A stretch of 32,081 nt of DNA from UMGS755 sp045595795 (GCA_045595795.1 JAZOBC010000001.1:1-32081); one strand, 5' to 3'; shown: positions 16,200 through 24,468, numbered from the stretch's first letter. The notes: a model not told the origin generated them from the sequence alone. Numbers and translations: made by a program.

Positions 16200-17117
16200 A
16201 TGTCTTTTTCAAGCGATGTGAAACAAGAGCTATGTCTTAACATGCCAGAAGCAAGCTGCTGCATGCGTGCAGAGCTGGCCGGTCTCATTGCCCTTGGGGG
16301 CACACTGCTTCCCGAATCTGTTGGAGGCGGTTTGCGCTTCCGTACTGAAAATGAAGCCGTAGCAGAGCGAACAAGCTCCCTTTGGTGGCAGCTTTTTTCG
16401 CTCACCCCACACAAAACTATTCAAAAGAAAAAGGGCGTTGGCAGCATTTATTCCCTGCTCATTGATTCAGAAAGCGGCTATAGGCACAAAATGAAGGCTT
16501 TAGGTCTCTGGCGGGACGGCCGCGTCAAATTCTGTACCGACCCTTTCATTACAGGAGAATCCTGTTGCCGCCGCAGTTTTTTGCGTGGTGCCTTTTTAGC
16601 AGGTGGCTCTGTTAATGCGCCCGAGAAAAGCTATCATTTAGAAATCGAAACACACTATCATGACCTTGCCCGGGATTTGCTACAGCTTTTTGAGGACGAG
16701 CAGCTTTCTGCCCGCAGCGTTTCCCGAAAGTCAAACTTTGTGATTTATATGAAAGACAGCGAAGAAATCGCTGATGCATTAACCGCCTTAGGTGCCACAG
16801 ACTCAGCCCTGAGCCTCTATGCCATTAAGGTGGAAAAAGATATGAAAAACACCATTAATCGTCGGGTAAACTGTGAAACCGCTAACCTGACCAAAACGGC
16901 CAACGCGGCAGCGCTGCAAATTCAGGCAATCAAAAAACTGATGGCATCCCATTTATCAGGGGATTTAACGCCACCACTGTTAGAGCTTGCCCAGCTACGT
17001 CTTGCATATCCCGAAGCAAGCCTTGCAGAGCTTGGCTCTCTGCTGGAAAATCCCATCAGCAAATCCGGTGTCAACCGCCGTTTGCAAAAGCTGATTCGCC
17101 TATCCGAAGAAATTTAA
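16200..17117 (+). CDS. whiA: DNA-binding protein WhiA
   Basis: 305-residue conserved Gram-positive protein with an N-terminal LAGLIDADG-homing-endonuclease-like fold (no catalytic activity expected) and a C-terminal helix-turn-helix. Visible hallmarks are SFSSDVKQEL at the start, AELAGLIALGG, RRSFLRGAFLAGGSVNAPEKSYHLE, NRRVNCETANLTKTANAA and the C-terminal LLENPISKSGVNRRL. WhiA controls sporulation in Streptomyces and affects division and chromosome segregation in Bacillus. In many Firmicutes it sits beside rapZ and yvcK; here it lies between polA and an RseC-like gene. The start is the ATG after AAAGGAG. Confidence 0.96.
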   Translation: MSFSSDVKQELCLNMPEASCCMRAELAGLIALGGTLLPESVGGGLRFRTENEAVAERTSSLWWQLFSLTPHKTIQKKKGVGSIYSLLIDSESGYRHKMKALGLWRDGRVKFCTDPFITGESCCRRSFLRGAFLAGGSVNAPEKSYHLEIETHYHDLARDLLQLFEDEQLSARSVSRKSNFVIYMKDSEEIADALTALGATDSALSLYAIKVEKDMKNTINRRVNCETANLTKTANAAALQIQAIKKLMASHLSGDLTPPLLELAQLRLAYPEASLAELGSLLENPISKSGVNRRLQKLIRLSEEI

Positions 17118-17131
17118 AAGGAAAAGAATTG

Positions 17132-17563
17132 ATGAAACAAAAAGGAATTGTCATTCAAACAGAAAATCAATATGCATGGGTAACCGTCCCGCGCATGTCT
17201 GCTTGTGGTGAAAACTGCGTCAGCTGCGGTGGCAGTTGCCGCAAAAGCGGCCATGTTGCCCAGGTAGCAAACCCCTTAGGGGCCACGGTTGGAGATGCGG
17301 TGATGGTCTCCACCACAGATTCCGCTATATTCCGCAGCATTTTGCTTGTATACCTCTGCCCCGTTTTACTTTTATTCATTGCCTACGGCATAGCTTTTTC
17401 CATAACCCAAAACGCAGCCTTTGCAACCGCCATTTCTCTATTGGCACTGGCGGGGAGCTTTTGTTTGCTAAAACTCTTAGATAAAAAATTAGCACCATTG
17501 CCGGAAATTACGGCAATTTTAGAAACCAACATCACAGGAAGGAATGACTCTCATGGCATTTGA
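17132..17563 (+). CDS. RseC/MucC-like membrane protein
   Basis: 143-residue protein with the layout of the RseC/MucC family (named for SoxR reduction in E. coli): an N-terminal soluble part with C25, C29, C32 and C36 (Cx3Cx2Cx3C, a likely metal or Fe-S site), then two membrane segments (about 68-90 and 95-113) and a short tail. The ATG at 17132 is preferred over the adjacent TTG at 17129; the AAAGG site fits either. It is co-transcribed with whiA and overlaps rqcH by 11 bases. In Clostridia such proteins are often encoded near rnf genes, which are not here, so its redox partner is unclear. Confidence 0.85.
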   Translation: MKQKGIVIQTENQYAWVTVPRMSACGENCVSCGGSCRKSGHVAQVANPLGATVGDAVMVSTTDSAIFRSILLVYLCPVLLLFIAYGIAFSITQNAAFATAISLLALAGSFCLLKLLDKKLAPLPEITAILETNITGRNDSHGI

Positions 17564-19313
17564 CGGACTTGTTGTCCGTGCTTTGGCACACGAACTGAAT
17601 CAAAAGCTTTCCGGTGCGCGGCTTGACAAGGTATATCAGCCGGAATCTGATGAGCTGCTGCTCGCCTTTCACGGTGATGGTGGGGTTTATAAGGTAACGC
17701 TGTCTGCTAATGCCTCCATCCCACGCATTGCGCTGACAGATAAAACCAAAGAGAACCCCATGGTTGCGCCCATGTTCTGCATGTTGTTGCGTAAGCATCT
17801 GACCTCAGCACATCTCCTGGCTGTTCGTCAGCCCGGTTTAGAGCGCATGCTGTGCTTTGATTTGGAAACCCGAAACGAATTAGGCGACCAAGTGGTTAAA
17901 ACCTTAATCATTGAAGTCATGGGCCGCCATTCTAACATCATTTTAACCGATGAAAACGGAAAAGTGGCAGACAGTATTAAGCGAATTGATTTTTCTGTTA
18001 GCTCTAAGCGACAGATTTTGCCCGGTCTTCCCTATGAAATGCCCCCCGCCCAGGATAAAACAGATCCTCTGACCTGTGGCATTGATGGTTATGTGCAAGC
18101 ATTATCAAACGTGAGTGAGACTGAGCGGTTAGATAAAGCAATCCTCAACCGCTTCCAAGGCATTAGCCCTCTTGTTGCCAGAGAAATTGCCTTTCGTGCC
18201 TTTGGTACAACCGATGCTTTTTGTGGCGAGGCATCCTATAGCCGCTTGTTGGATGTTGCCACCGTTATGCAACAATTATTTGCTCCCGTTAGCACCGGCA
18301 GCTTTAACCCCTGCTATTTGTCTGACAGTGAAACCGGCAAGCTAATGGAATTTTCTGCAGTCCCCATTCTGCAATACGGCACTGCCGCCGAGGTGCACCA
18401 CGAAGAATCTATGGGTGCTTTAGTAAACCATTTTTATTTTGAGCGCGACCGCAGAGAGCGAATGACCCGTCGCAGTGCAGACCTGATGCGAATTGTGACC
18501 ACGCATTTAGAACGCAGTGCCAAAAAGCTGGAACGGCTGACCGGCGAACTTGCAGATACAGAACAAAAAGAACAGTGGCGGCAATATGGCGAATTGATTA
18601 CTGCCAACATCTATCAAATTAAAAAGGGCATGGAGAACATTCGTGTGCAAAATTATTTTGATGAAGCCCTGCCCATGGTGGTCATCCCTTTAGATAATAC
18701 TCTGACTCCCTCTGCCAATGCCCAACGGTATTACAAAAAATATAACAAAGCCAAAACCGCCTCACTTGAGTTGGTTCGCCAGATTGAACTAACCCAAAAG
18801 GAGCTCCAATATTTAGAAACGGTGGAAGAAACCTTAAGCCGCGCTGAAAGTGCCGCTGATTTATCACAAATCGGTGATGAGCTTGCCGGTCAGGGATATA
18901 TCCGCCGCACTCAGGATGCTAAACGCAAAAAAGACGCACCTGCTGCCCCCATGAAGCTACAAACCGATGACGGATTTTTGCTCTTTGCCGGCAAAAACAA
19001 CAAGCAAAACGACTACCTGACCTGCAAATTAGCGCAAAACAAGGATTTGTGGTTTCACACCAAGAACATTCCCGGCTCCCATGTGGTGTTGCGATATGAG
19101 CAGGATCGTCCTTTTTCAGATGAAGCCATTTTGCAGGCTGCCGCCTTTGCGGCTCACCTTTCAAAGGCAACGGATTCCGATAACGTGCCTGTGGATTATA
19201 CTGAAATTAAAAATGTAAAAAAGCCTGCCGGCGCTAAACCTGGCTTCGTCATTTACACAACCAATAAAACAGTGTACGTCGCACCAAAGGAAATAAAACA
19301 ACCGCACAAATAA
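17553..19313 (+). CDS. rqcH: RqcH, NFACT-family ribosome quality-control factor
   Basis: Binds stalled large ribosomal subunits with peptidyl-tRNA and recruits alanyl-tRNA so that an alanine tail marks the failed peptide for degradation. The 586 residues match the family (B. subtilis about 570): NFACT-N domain (1 to about 250, with FDGLVVRALAHEL at the start and ETRNELGDQ), a helix-hairpin-helix-like part, a long coiled coil (about 285-445, rich in Glu/Lys/Arg) and NFACT-R (from about 467, DDGFLLFAGKNNKQND, WFHTKNIPGSHVVLR). Older annotations call such proteins fibronectin-binding. The start is the second ATG (17553) because AGGAAGG (17536-17542) is only one base from the first ATG at 17544. 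Last gene of the plus operon. Confidence 0.95.
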   Translation: MAFDGLVVRALAHELNQKLSGARLDKVYQPESDELLLAFHGDGGVYKVTLSANASIPRIALTDKTKENPMVAPMFCMLLRKHLTSAHLLAVRQPGLERMLCFDLETRNELGDQVVKTLIIEVMGRHSNIILTDENGKVADSIKRIDFSVSSKRQILPGLPYEMPPAQDKTDPLTCGIDGYVQALSNVSETERLDKAILNRFQGISPLVAREIAFRAFGTTDAFCGEASYSRLLDVATVMQQLFAPVSTGSFNPCYLSDSETGKLMEFSAVPILQYGTAAEVHHEESMGALVNHFYFERDRRERMTRRSADLMRIVTTHLERSAKKLERLTGELADTEQKEQWRQYGELITANIYQIKKGMENIRVQNYFDEALPMVVIPLDNTLTPSANAQRYYKKYNKAKTASLELVRQIELTQKELQYLETVEETLSRAESAADLSQIGDELAGQGYIRRTQDAKRKKDAPAAPMKLQTDDGFLLFAGKNNKQNDYLTCKLAQNKDLWFHTKNIPGSHVVLRYEQDRPFSDEAILQAAAFAAHLSKATDSDNVPVDYTEIKNVKKPAGAKPGFVIYTTNKTVYVAPKEIKQPHK

Positions 19314-19435
19314 TGTTCCCCCGTACATGGACTAATTGCCATGCAACAATTACTTGCTGCTCATAAAGAGTCTATGCACAAGTTTTTTACGTAAAGGGGG
19401 TCCAGGGGTGGAGCCCCTGTGTCGTTTTAAGGGGT

Positions 19436-19465
19436 GCGGGGGAAATCGAAATCCCCCGCGTTTTT
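19436..19465 (+). terminator. Terminator of the DUF6062-rqcH operon
   Basis: GCGGGGGA (19436-19443) pairs with TCCCCCGC (19452-19459) around an 8-base loop and is followed by GTTTTT. It is part of the composite hairpin element and is the first strong plus-strand terminator after rqcH. Confidence 0.8.
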
Positions 19466-19524
19466 GCTACTTTTGCAATCAAAAGTAGGCCCGCCCGGCA
19501 GGGCATAAAATTCCCCACCACACT

Positions 19525-19550
19525 TCGTGTGGTTTTCATTATACAAAAAA
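19525..19550. repeat. 26-bp repeat, copy B
   Basis: Matches 120-145 at 24 of 26 positions. Here it forms the right end of the composite hairpin element and runs into the aspB terminator. Confidence 0.7.
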
Positions 19551-19582
19551 GGCATAAACGACATCAATCGTTTATGCCTTTT
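19547..19582 (-). terminator. Intrinsic terminator of aspB (bidirectional)
   Basis: AAAAGGCATAAACGA (19547-19561) pairs perfectly with 19568-19582 around a 6-base loop. A/T tracts on both sides let it serve the minus-strand aspB and act as a back-up for the plus operon. Confidence 0.9.
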
Positions 19583-19597
19583 ATAATATTTAATCGT

Positions 19598-20782
19598 TTA
19601 CTGTGCCAAGAACTTTTCCAGTCTGTCAAGACCTTCTTTAATGGTATCCATGGAAACGGCATAGGACCAACGAACATAATCATCATCGCCAAAGCCGCTA
19701 CAGGGCACAACTGCAACCTTTGCTTCCTGCAAAAATGCTTCTGCAAAATCGTCAGAGGTTAAAATTTCTTTGCCCGCAATGGTTCTTCCTTTCAGTTGTG
19801 AAATATTCATCAGCACATAGAATGCGCCGTTGGGCTTTTTGCAGGAAACGCCATCAATCTGATTGATGCGCTCAACCATGTAATTACGACGCTCAACAAA
19901 TGCCTTTTTCATGGTTTCAATTTCTTCCTTACCGCCGGAAAGTGCTGCAACTGTTGCAGCCTGTGCAATGGAGTTGGGGTTAGAAGATGCATGAGACTGA
20001 ACGTTTGCCATTACCTTAGCAATTTCAGGAGCTGCTGCTGCAAAACCAATTCTCCAGCCTGTCATGGCATAGGTTTTAGAAACACCGTTAATGATAATGG
20101 TCAGTGCCTTAATCTCTTCGCCCAGGCTTGCAATGCTGATGTGCTCACCTTCATAAATCAAATGCTCATAAATTTCATCGGAAATAACATATAAATTATG
20201 CTTCACTGCAAAATCAGCAATCTTCTGCAGCTCATCTTTGGTATAAACCATACCGGTGGGGTTTGAAGGGCTGTTTAAAATCACGGCACGGGTTTTCGGT
20301 GTCAGGGCTTTTTCCAGTGCTGCAACCGTAACCTTAAAATCGTCTTCCTCTGTGCTTTCCACAATCACAGGAATACCGTCTGCCAGCTTCACCATTTCGG
20401 GATAGCTTACCCAGAAAGGCGCCGGAATAATCACTTCATCACCGGGGTTTAAAATAGCCGTAAAGGCATTCACCAATGAATGCTTTGCACCATTACTGAT
20501 GACAATTTGAGCGGGCTCATAAGAAAGGCCGTTTTCACGAGAAAATTTCTCTGCAACCGCCTTACGCAGCTCCATGGTTCCTGCTGCAGGGGTATATTTG
20601 GTTTTGCCGCTGCGAATGGCATCAATGGCTGCATCCTGAATATATTTCGGTGTATCAAAATCAGGCTCACCGGCACCAAAGCCAACTACGTCAAGACCTT
20701 CTGCCTTCATGGCTTTAAACTTAGAGTCAATGGCCAGAGTGGTTGATGCCTTAATATTTTTTGCTTTTTCTGAAAGATACAT
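19598..20782 (-). CDS. aspB: Aspartate aminotransferase family protein (class I)
   Basis: PLP enzyme, most likely exchanging amino groups between aspartate and 2-oxoglutarate, although close class I aminotransferases act on other amino acids. The 394 residues carry GFGAGEPDFDTP, SNGAKHSL, the NSPSNPTGMVY motif, SDEIYEHLIYEG, and the Schiff-base Lys in GVSKTYAMTGWRIGF, with RWSYAVS near the C-terminus. The start is the ATG at 20780-20782 after AAGAGGT; an ORF extension to 20848 would include the promoter. It has its own promoter (20820-20848) and a strong terminator, so it can be expressed apart from the dipeptidase gene upstream. Confidence 0.92.
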   Translation of the reverse strand: MYLSEKAKNIKASTTLAIDSKFKAMKAEGLDVVGFGAGEPDFDTPKYIQDAAIDAIRSGKTKYTPAAGTMELRKAVAEKFSRENGLSYEPAQIVISNGAKHSLVNAFTAILNPGDEVIIPAPFWVSYPEMVKLADGIPVIVESTEEDDFKVTVAALEKALTPKTRAVILNSPSNPTGMVYTKDELQKIADFAVKHNLYVISDEIYEHLIYEGEHISIASLGEEIKALTIIINGVSKTYAMTGWRIGFAAAAPEIAKVMANVQSHASSNPNSIAQAATVAALSGGKEEIETMKKAFVERRNYMVERINQIDGVSCKKPNGAFYVLMNISQLKGRTIAGKEILTSDDFAEAFLQEAKVAVVPCSGFGDDDYVRWSYAVSMDTIKEGLDRLEKFLAQ

Positions 20783-20819
20783 ACTGTTACCTCTTTTCAC
20801 TTCATTTTTAACATGATTT

Positions 20820-20848
20820 ATTGTAATATATTCCTCTGCAAAAAACAA
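20820..20848 (-). promoter_or_regulatory. Promoter of aspB
   Basis: TTGTTT (20843-20848) and TACAAT (20820-20825) on the minus strand with a 17-base spacer, placed between the dipeptidase stop and the aspB start. Both hexamers are one or more bases off consensus. Confidence 0.6.
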
Positions 20849-20854
20849 GTCTTT

Positions 20855-21799
20855 TTATAAAATTTTTTCCATAAATCTCAAAAAATTACCACAAGATAGC
20901 TTCTCAATCTGCAAGTCAGAATACCCTTGCTGTTTGAGTGCTTCAAATAAATATACATAATCTGCCGGACTAGCCAGGCCCTCAGCCATAGGCGCAGAAA
21001 AACCGTCAAAATCCGAACCAAGTCCTAAACAATCCTCTCCCCCAACTGCCAAAATATGTTCAATATGGCGCATGCAATCAGAAAGCGATGCTCCTTCATG
21101 ATCAGTCAAAAAGGCAGGGTATACGTTAAGTCCAATCACACCGCCACTTTGAGACAACGCACGGATTTGCTCATCTGTCAGATTGCGGCAATGACTTGCA
21201 ACGCTTCGCGCATTGGAGTGTGACGCCATAACCGGCTGCTTCGATAAGGATAAAACATCCCAAAAGCCTTTCTCAGATAGATGTGACACGTCAATCATCA
21301 TACCTAATCGATTCATTTCTATCACAACGGATTTGCCGAATTCGGTCAAACCGCCGCCTCGCGGCTCCATGATGCCGTCTGCCAGTTCATTGGCAGCATT
21401 CCAGGTCAGTGTAAGCGCCCGAACACCTAAATCATAAAGCAACTGCAGGTTGGATAGTTCCCCTTCTAAACTGTTGCCGTTTTCCACCGTTAGAAGTGCG
21501 CCCACTTTACCCTGCTGCAAAACACACTGCGCATCCATTGCCGAAAGCACCAACCCCATGGCATTTTCATGCTCTTTTATTTCCCTATGCATGCGGTCAA
21601 GTAATCGCAAGGTTAAGGATAGGGGCTCTGCTTCTTTATCATCAATCCACGCAGCAAAAAATTGTAGATAGCCTCCGTATTGCGTCAACTTATCTAAGGA
21701 CACGCACAAGGAATTTTCTACTAAATTGCCCCCTTGCATCATCAACTCATACACTGTGTCACAATGTGCATCAATCACGCGATACTTTTTTCTGTTCAT
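20855..21799 (-). CDS. Membrane dipeptidase (peptidase M19 family)
   Basis: Zinc dipeptidase of the renal/microsomal dipeptidase family, expected to hydrolyse dipeptides, possibly with D-amino acids. The 314 residues keep the metal-site motifs: DAHCDT at the N-terminus, the Glu of LTVENGNS, DVSHLSEKGF, ASHSNARSVASHCRN (His ligands and substrate Arg) and LGLGSDFDG. No signal peptide or lipobox is visible, so it is probably cytosolic despite the family name. The start is the ATG at 21797-21799 after GGGGAGG. It follows yraN by 20 bases at the end of the rplS-lepB block, an unusual addition to that conserved cluster. Confidence 0.92.
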   Translation of the reverse strand: MNRKKYRVIDAHCDTVYELMMQGGNLVENSLCVSLDKLTQYGGYLQFFAAWIDDKEAEPLSLTLRLLDRMHREIKEHENAMGLVLSAMDAQCVLQQGKVGALLTVENGNSLEGELSNLQLLYDLGVRALTLTWNAANELADGIMEPRGGGLTEFGKSVVIEMNRLGMMIDVSHLSEKGFWDVLSLSKQPVMASHSNARSVASHCRNLTDEQIRALSQSGGVIGLNVYPAFLTDHEGASLSDCMRHIEHILAVGGEDCLGLGSDFDGFSAPMAEGLASPADYVYLFEALKQQGYSDLQIEKLSCGNFLRFMEKIL

Positions 21800-21819
21800 A
21801 TGGTTCCTCCCCACAAAAC

Positions 21820-22191
21820 TCATAACGTAAACGCATTGGGTATGTGCCGCAGCGTTTGTATCTTTCGTCCGTCATGGAGAACCTCAACCACGTCAAAGCA
21901 AAAGCTGCAATCGTGCAGTTTTTTCTCCGCAATATACATATATGCAGTTCGAATGATTTTTTGCTGCTTACTTTTTGTCACAAACTCGCAAGGCATGCCA
22001 AAATCCTCATTGCGCCTGGTTTTCACCTCAACAAAAGAAATCATCTCACCCCGCCGCGCCACAATATCAATTTCGCCTATTACCTTGCCAATTCCTCGTT
22101 TATAATTGCAGGTCAGAATTTTATAACCCTGTCTTTTTAAGTATTTACAAGCCGCCTTCTCGCCGGCTTTCCCAATATCTAAAGCCCTCAT
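21820..22191 (-). CDS. YraN/UPF0102 family nuclease-like protein
   Basis: 123-residue protein with a PD-(D/E)xK nuclease-like fold: GKAGEKAACKYLKRQGYKIL at the N-terminus, then GEIDIVARRG and FVEVKTRR, which hold the Glu/Asp and E-x-K residues of that fold. Its role is not settled in general; a link to recombination or repair is usually assumed. It overlaps rnhB by 4 bases (ATGA) and follows it as in many bacteria. Confidence 0.92.
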   Translation of the reverse strand: MRALDIGKAGEKAACKYLKRQGYKILTCNYKRGIGKVIGEIDIVARRGEMISFVEVKTRRNEDFGMPCEFVTKSKQQKIIRTAYMYIAEKKLHDCSFCFDVVEVLHDGRKIQTLRHIPNAFTL

Positions 22192-22805
22192 AGAGCCGAA
22201 TTCCTTCCCAAAATTTTACCGATAAAGGTTTTTCTGTGGGCGGGACAGGGACCCAGCTGACGCAACCGTTCACAATGAACCTTGCTGCCGTAACCCTTAT
22301 GTTTTTCAAAACCATAATCAGGATATTTTGCCGCAAGTTCCTCTTTGCAATAACGGTCTCTGGCAACCTTGGCTAAAATAGAAGCCGCCGCAATGGATTG
22401 ACTTAAGGAATCTCCTTTTTTTACGCACTGGTTGGGCTCCGGCAAATTGCGGCTAATGTTCCCATCAACCAAAATTAAATCCGGCTTCACGGAAAGTCCC
22501 TCAATTGCCTGACGCATAGCCTGCATGGTGGCGTTTAAAATGTTGATTTCATCAATGACGTCCTCATCCACCCGACAAATGCAATATGACAATGCCTTTT
22601 CACATATGACGGGAAACAGTGCCTCCCGCTTTTTTTCGGTTAATGCCTTTGAGTCATTAATCTCTTCCATATAAAATCCCTGGGGCAAAATCACTGCCGC
22701 TGCAAACACCGCACCGGCCAAAGGGCCTCTGCCTGCTTCGTCCACACCGGCTAAATGTTGAACGCTACCCGAAAAAAACTGTCTGTCAAATTCCTCTCTC
22801 GTCAT
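22188..22805 (-). CDS. rnhB: Ribonuclease HII
   Basis: Cuts RNA in RNA-DNA hybrids, including single ribonucleotides embedded in DNA. The 205 residues show the family hallmark VDEAGRGPLAG (D22 and E23 in the active site), NDSKALTEKKRE, LILVDGN and SIAAASILAKVARD. It overlaps ylqF upstream and yraN downstream by 4 bases each, so translation of all three is likely coupled. Confidence 0.96.
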   Translation of the reverse strand: MTREEFDRQFFSGSVQHLAGVDEAGRGPLAGAVFAAAVILPQGFYMEEINDSKALTEKKREALFPVICEKALSYCICRVDEDVIDEINILNATMQAMRQAIEGLSVKPDLILVDGNISRNLPEPNQCVKKGDSLSQSIAAASILAKVARDRYCKEELAAKYPDYGFEKHKGYGSKVHCERLRQLGPCPAHRKTFIGKILGRNSAL

Positions 22806-23662
22806 GCCTCTGCCTCCTCCGGGGATTCTAAGGTGATGTTGCCAATTTTCGCACTTCTGAATTCATCCAGTAAAATTTGTGCTGCACGAAGCAAATCATA
22901 TTCTCCACCCGAGATGATAAACCCACGCTTTTTCGCCACTGCCTCCAAAGCACAAAAACCGTTTTCAAAATTTGTATCCGATAGTTTATATCGGGCAGCA
23001 AACAACCGGGGTGCTCTTTGGCAAAGAGTTTCTGCCAGTTTAGCACCTAAGGTTTCCGTATCCATAATTTCATCTTTAATTGCGCCGGAAAATGCAAGAT
23101 GCAAGCCAACTGTTTCATCCTCAAATTTCGGCCACAAAACGCCGGGAGTATCCAAAAGCTCTAATCCACCGGAAAGGCGAATCCATTGCTTGCCTTTTGT
23201 CACACCGGGACGGTCACCGCTAATAGCCGCCGTGCGGCCTGCCAAACGATTAATAAAAGAAGATTTCCCCACGTTGGGAATGCCCACAATCATGAGCTTT
23301 AAGGGGCGGTTCTTCATGCCTCGCTCCTGCTGCCTTGCTATTTGCTCTGCAAGCAACCTGCGAACCGTATCCGTAATTTGCTTCACACCCTTACTGTGCA
23401 CGCTGTCAAACAGCAGAGCTGTTTTCCCCTGAGCCTTAAAATAAGAAATCCAGCGCTCATTTTCTGCCGGGTCGGCAAGGTCTGCCTTGTTCAAAATCAA
23501 AAGCCTGGGCTTTTCACCGCAAATGCTTTCAATTTCAGGATTTTGCGAAGAAAGTGGTGCTCTGGCATCTAATAGCTCCACCACCAAATCCACTAGTTTT
23601 AAATTTTCACCAATCAAACGGCGGGTTTTCGCCATGTGACCCGGAAACCATTGAATATTCAT
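22802..23662 (-). CDS. ylqF: Ribosome biogenesis GTPase YlqF (RbgA)
   Basis: GTPase needed for late assembly of the 50S ribosomal subunit. Its 286 residues show the circularly permuted order of G motifs typical of this family: the N-terminal MNIQWFPGHMAKTRR and DARAPLSSQNPEI, then G4 NKADL, then G1 GIPNVGKSSFINRL (about residue 127) and G3 DTPGVLWP. The ribosome binding site AGGAGG directly follows the T-run of the hairpin at 23674-23711. Confidence 0.96.
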   Translation of the reverse strand: MNIQWFPGHMAKTRRLIGENLKLVDLVVELLDARAPLSSQNPEIESICGEKPRLLILNKADLADPAENERWISYFKAQGKTALLFDSVHSKGVKQITDTVRRLLAEQIARQQERGMKNRPLKLMIVGIPNVGKSSFINRLAGRTAAISGDRPGVTKGKQWIRLSGGLELLDTPGVLWPKFEDETVGLHLAFSGAIKDEIMDTETLGAKLAETLCQRAPRLFAARYKLSDTNFENGFCALEAVAKKRGFIISGGEYDLLRAAQILLDEFRSAKIGNITLESPEEAEA

Positions 23663-23673
23663 GATTGCCTCCT

Positions 23674-23711
23674 AAAAAGAACGCCGGAACACAAAGGTTC
23701 CGACGGTGTTC
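23674..23711 (-). terminator. Terminator-like hairpin between lepB and ylqF
   Basis: GAACGCCGGAAC (23679-23690) pairs with 23697-23711, with a 3-base bulge, followed on the minus strand by TTTTT (23674-23678) and at once by the ylqF ribosome binding site. It overlaps the last base pair of the lepB stop codon. The bulge makes it weaker than the other terminators, so partial termination is more likely than a full stop. Confidence 0.6.
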
Positions 23712-24388
23712 TATCTTTCCAAATTATCATATAAAGTGCCAAACCGCGAAAAAGGCATTACGCGCAAGGATGCACGCCCCACGATGTCATCATAAGATAT
23801 AAGCCCCAGATTGCGGCTGTCAGATGAATTGTTGCGGTTATCCCCCATCACAAAAACATGTTCTTCAGGAATCGTAAGGGGATATATATTCGCAGCACCG
23901 GCACTTCTCAGCTTTTCTAAAATATAAGGCTCTTCAAGCACTTCGCCATTCACCATCACATCGCCGGTAGAGCTATCAATATCAATCACGTCACCGGGCA
24001 CTGCAATCACACGCTTGATAATATGCTTACCCAGTTCATGAGATTTCACAACCACAATGTCTTTTGCCTTTGGCTTATAAAACAATTTCGTGATCACCAG
24101 TCGCTCCTGATGCTGCAATGTGGGTAACATGGAATTACCCTCTACCTGCACCAACGCAAAAATAAACTGATTGATAATGAGCGCCAGTACAACGGCAACC
24201 GCAATCGCCTGCACCCATTCATAGAGTTCACGAATCCAAGAAGTCTTTTCTTTTTTATTCTGATTATGTTCTTCTTCAAAAATCGCTTCAAAGATTTCAG
24301 CTTGCTTATGGTTTTCTTCCAGCGGCTCAACATCAAATATATCAGCAGAAGAATCATATAACTTTTTCTCGTTATGTGTATCCATCAT
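23711..24388 (-). CDS. lepB: Signal peptidase I
   Basis: Membrane serine protease that removes signal peptides from exported proteins. The 225 residues have an acidic cytoplasmic N-terminal extension of about 50 residues, one membrane segment (about 59-80), then the catalytic S86 in VEGNSMLPTL and the general base K125 in KRVIAVPGD, and the late motif GDNRNNSSDSRNLG. The first of two adjacent ATG codons (24388) is used here; the AAAGGA site fits either. It starts right after the T-run of the rplS terminator, with no room for a separate promoter. Confidence 0.95.
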   Translation of the reverse strand: MMDTHNEKKLYDSSADIFDVEPLEENHKQAEIFEAIFEEEHNQNKKEKTSWIRELYEWVQAIAVAVVLALIINQFIFALVQVEGNSMLPTLQHQERLVITKLFYKPKAKDIVVVKSHELGKHIIKRVIAVPGDVIDIDSSTGDVMVNGEVLEEPYILEKLRSAGAANIYPLTIPEEHVFVMGDNRNNSSDSRNLGLISYDDIVGRASLRVMPFSRFGTLYDNLER

Positions 24389-24404
24389 GATTTTCCTTTC
24401 ATAA

Positions 24405-24468
24405 AAAACAAAGAGGACGCATCAAAGAAACGAAGTGCCTTCGGCATCGCGTTTCTTTGATTGCCTCC
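24405..24468 (-). terminator. Strong hairpin between rplS and lepB
   Basis: The 12-bp stem ATCAAAGAAACG (24421-24432) with 24450-24461 is extended by an inner stem and by an outer GAGG/CCTC pair (24413-24416 with 24464-24467). On the minus strand it is followed by TTTGTTTTTT. The lepB ribosome binding site starts only a few bases later. Confidence 0.88.

Larger units (their letters stand above)
19394..19550. repeat. Composite hairpin-rich intergenic element
   Basis: Non-coding stretch made almost only of inverted repeats: CAGGGG/CCCCTG (from 19403), GCGGGGGA/TCCCCCGC (19436-19459), CTACTTTTG/CAAAAGTAG (19467-19488), GCCC/GGGC (about 19490-19504) and ACCACAC/GTGTGGT (about 19518-19533), ending in the 26-bp repeat shared with 120-145. 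GC content is clearly above that of the flanks. The density of stems and the second partial copy suggest a dispersed repeat, but copy number cannot be known from one window. The remaining gap sequence (19314-19393) shows nothing recognisable. Confidence 0.6.

Noticed and set aside
19394..19550. CRISPR array or insertion sequence
   Set aside because: The hairpins differ from each other, there are no equal spacers and there is no transposase frame.
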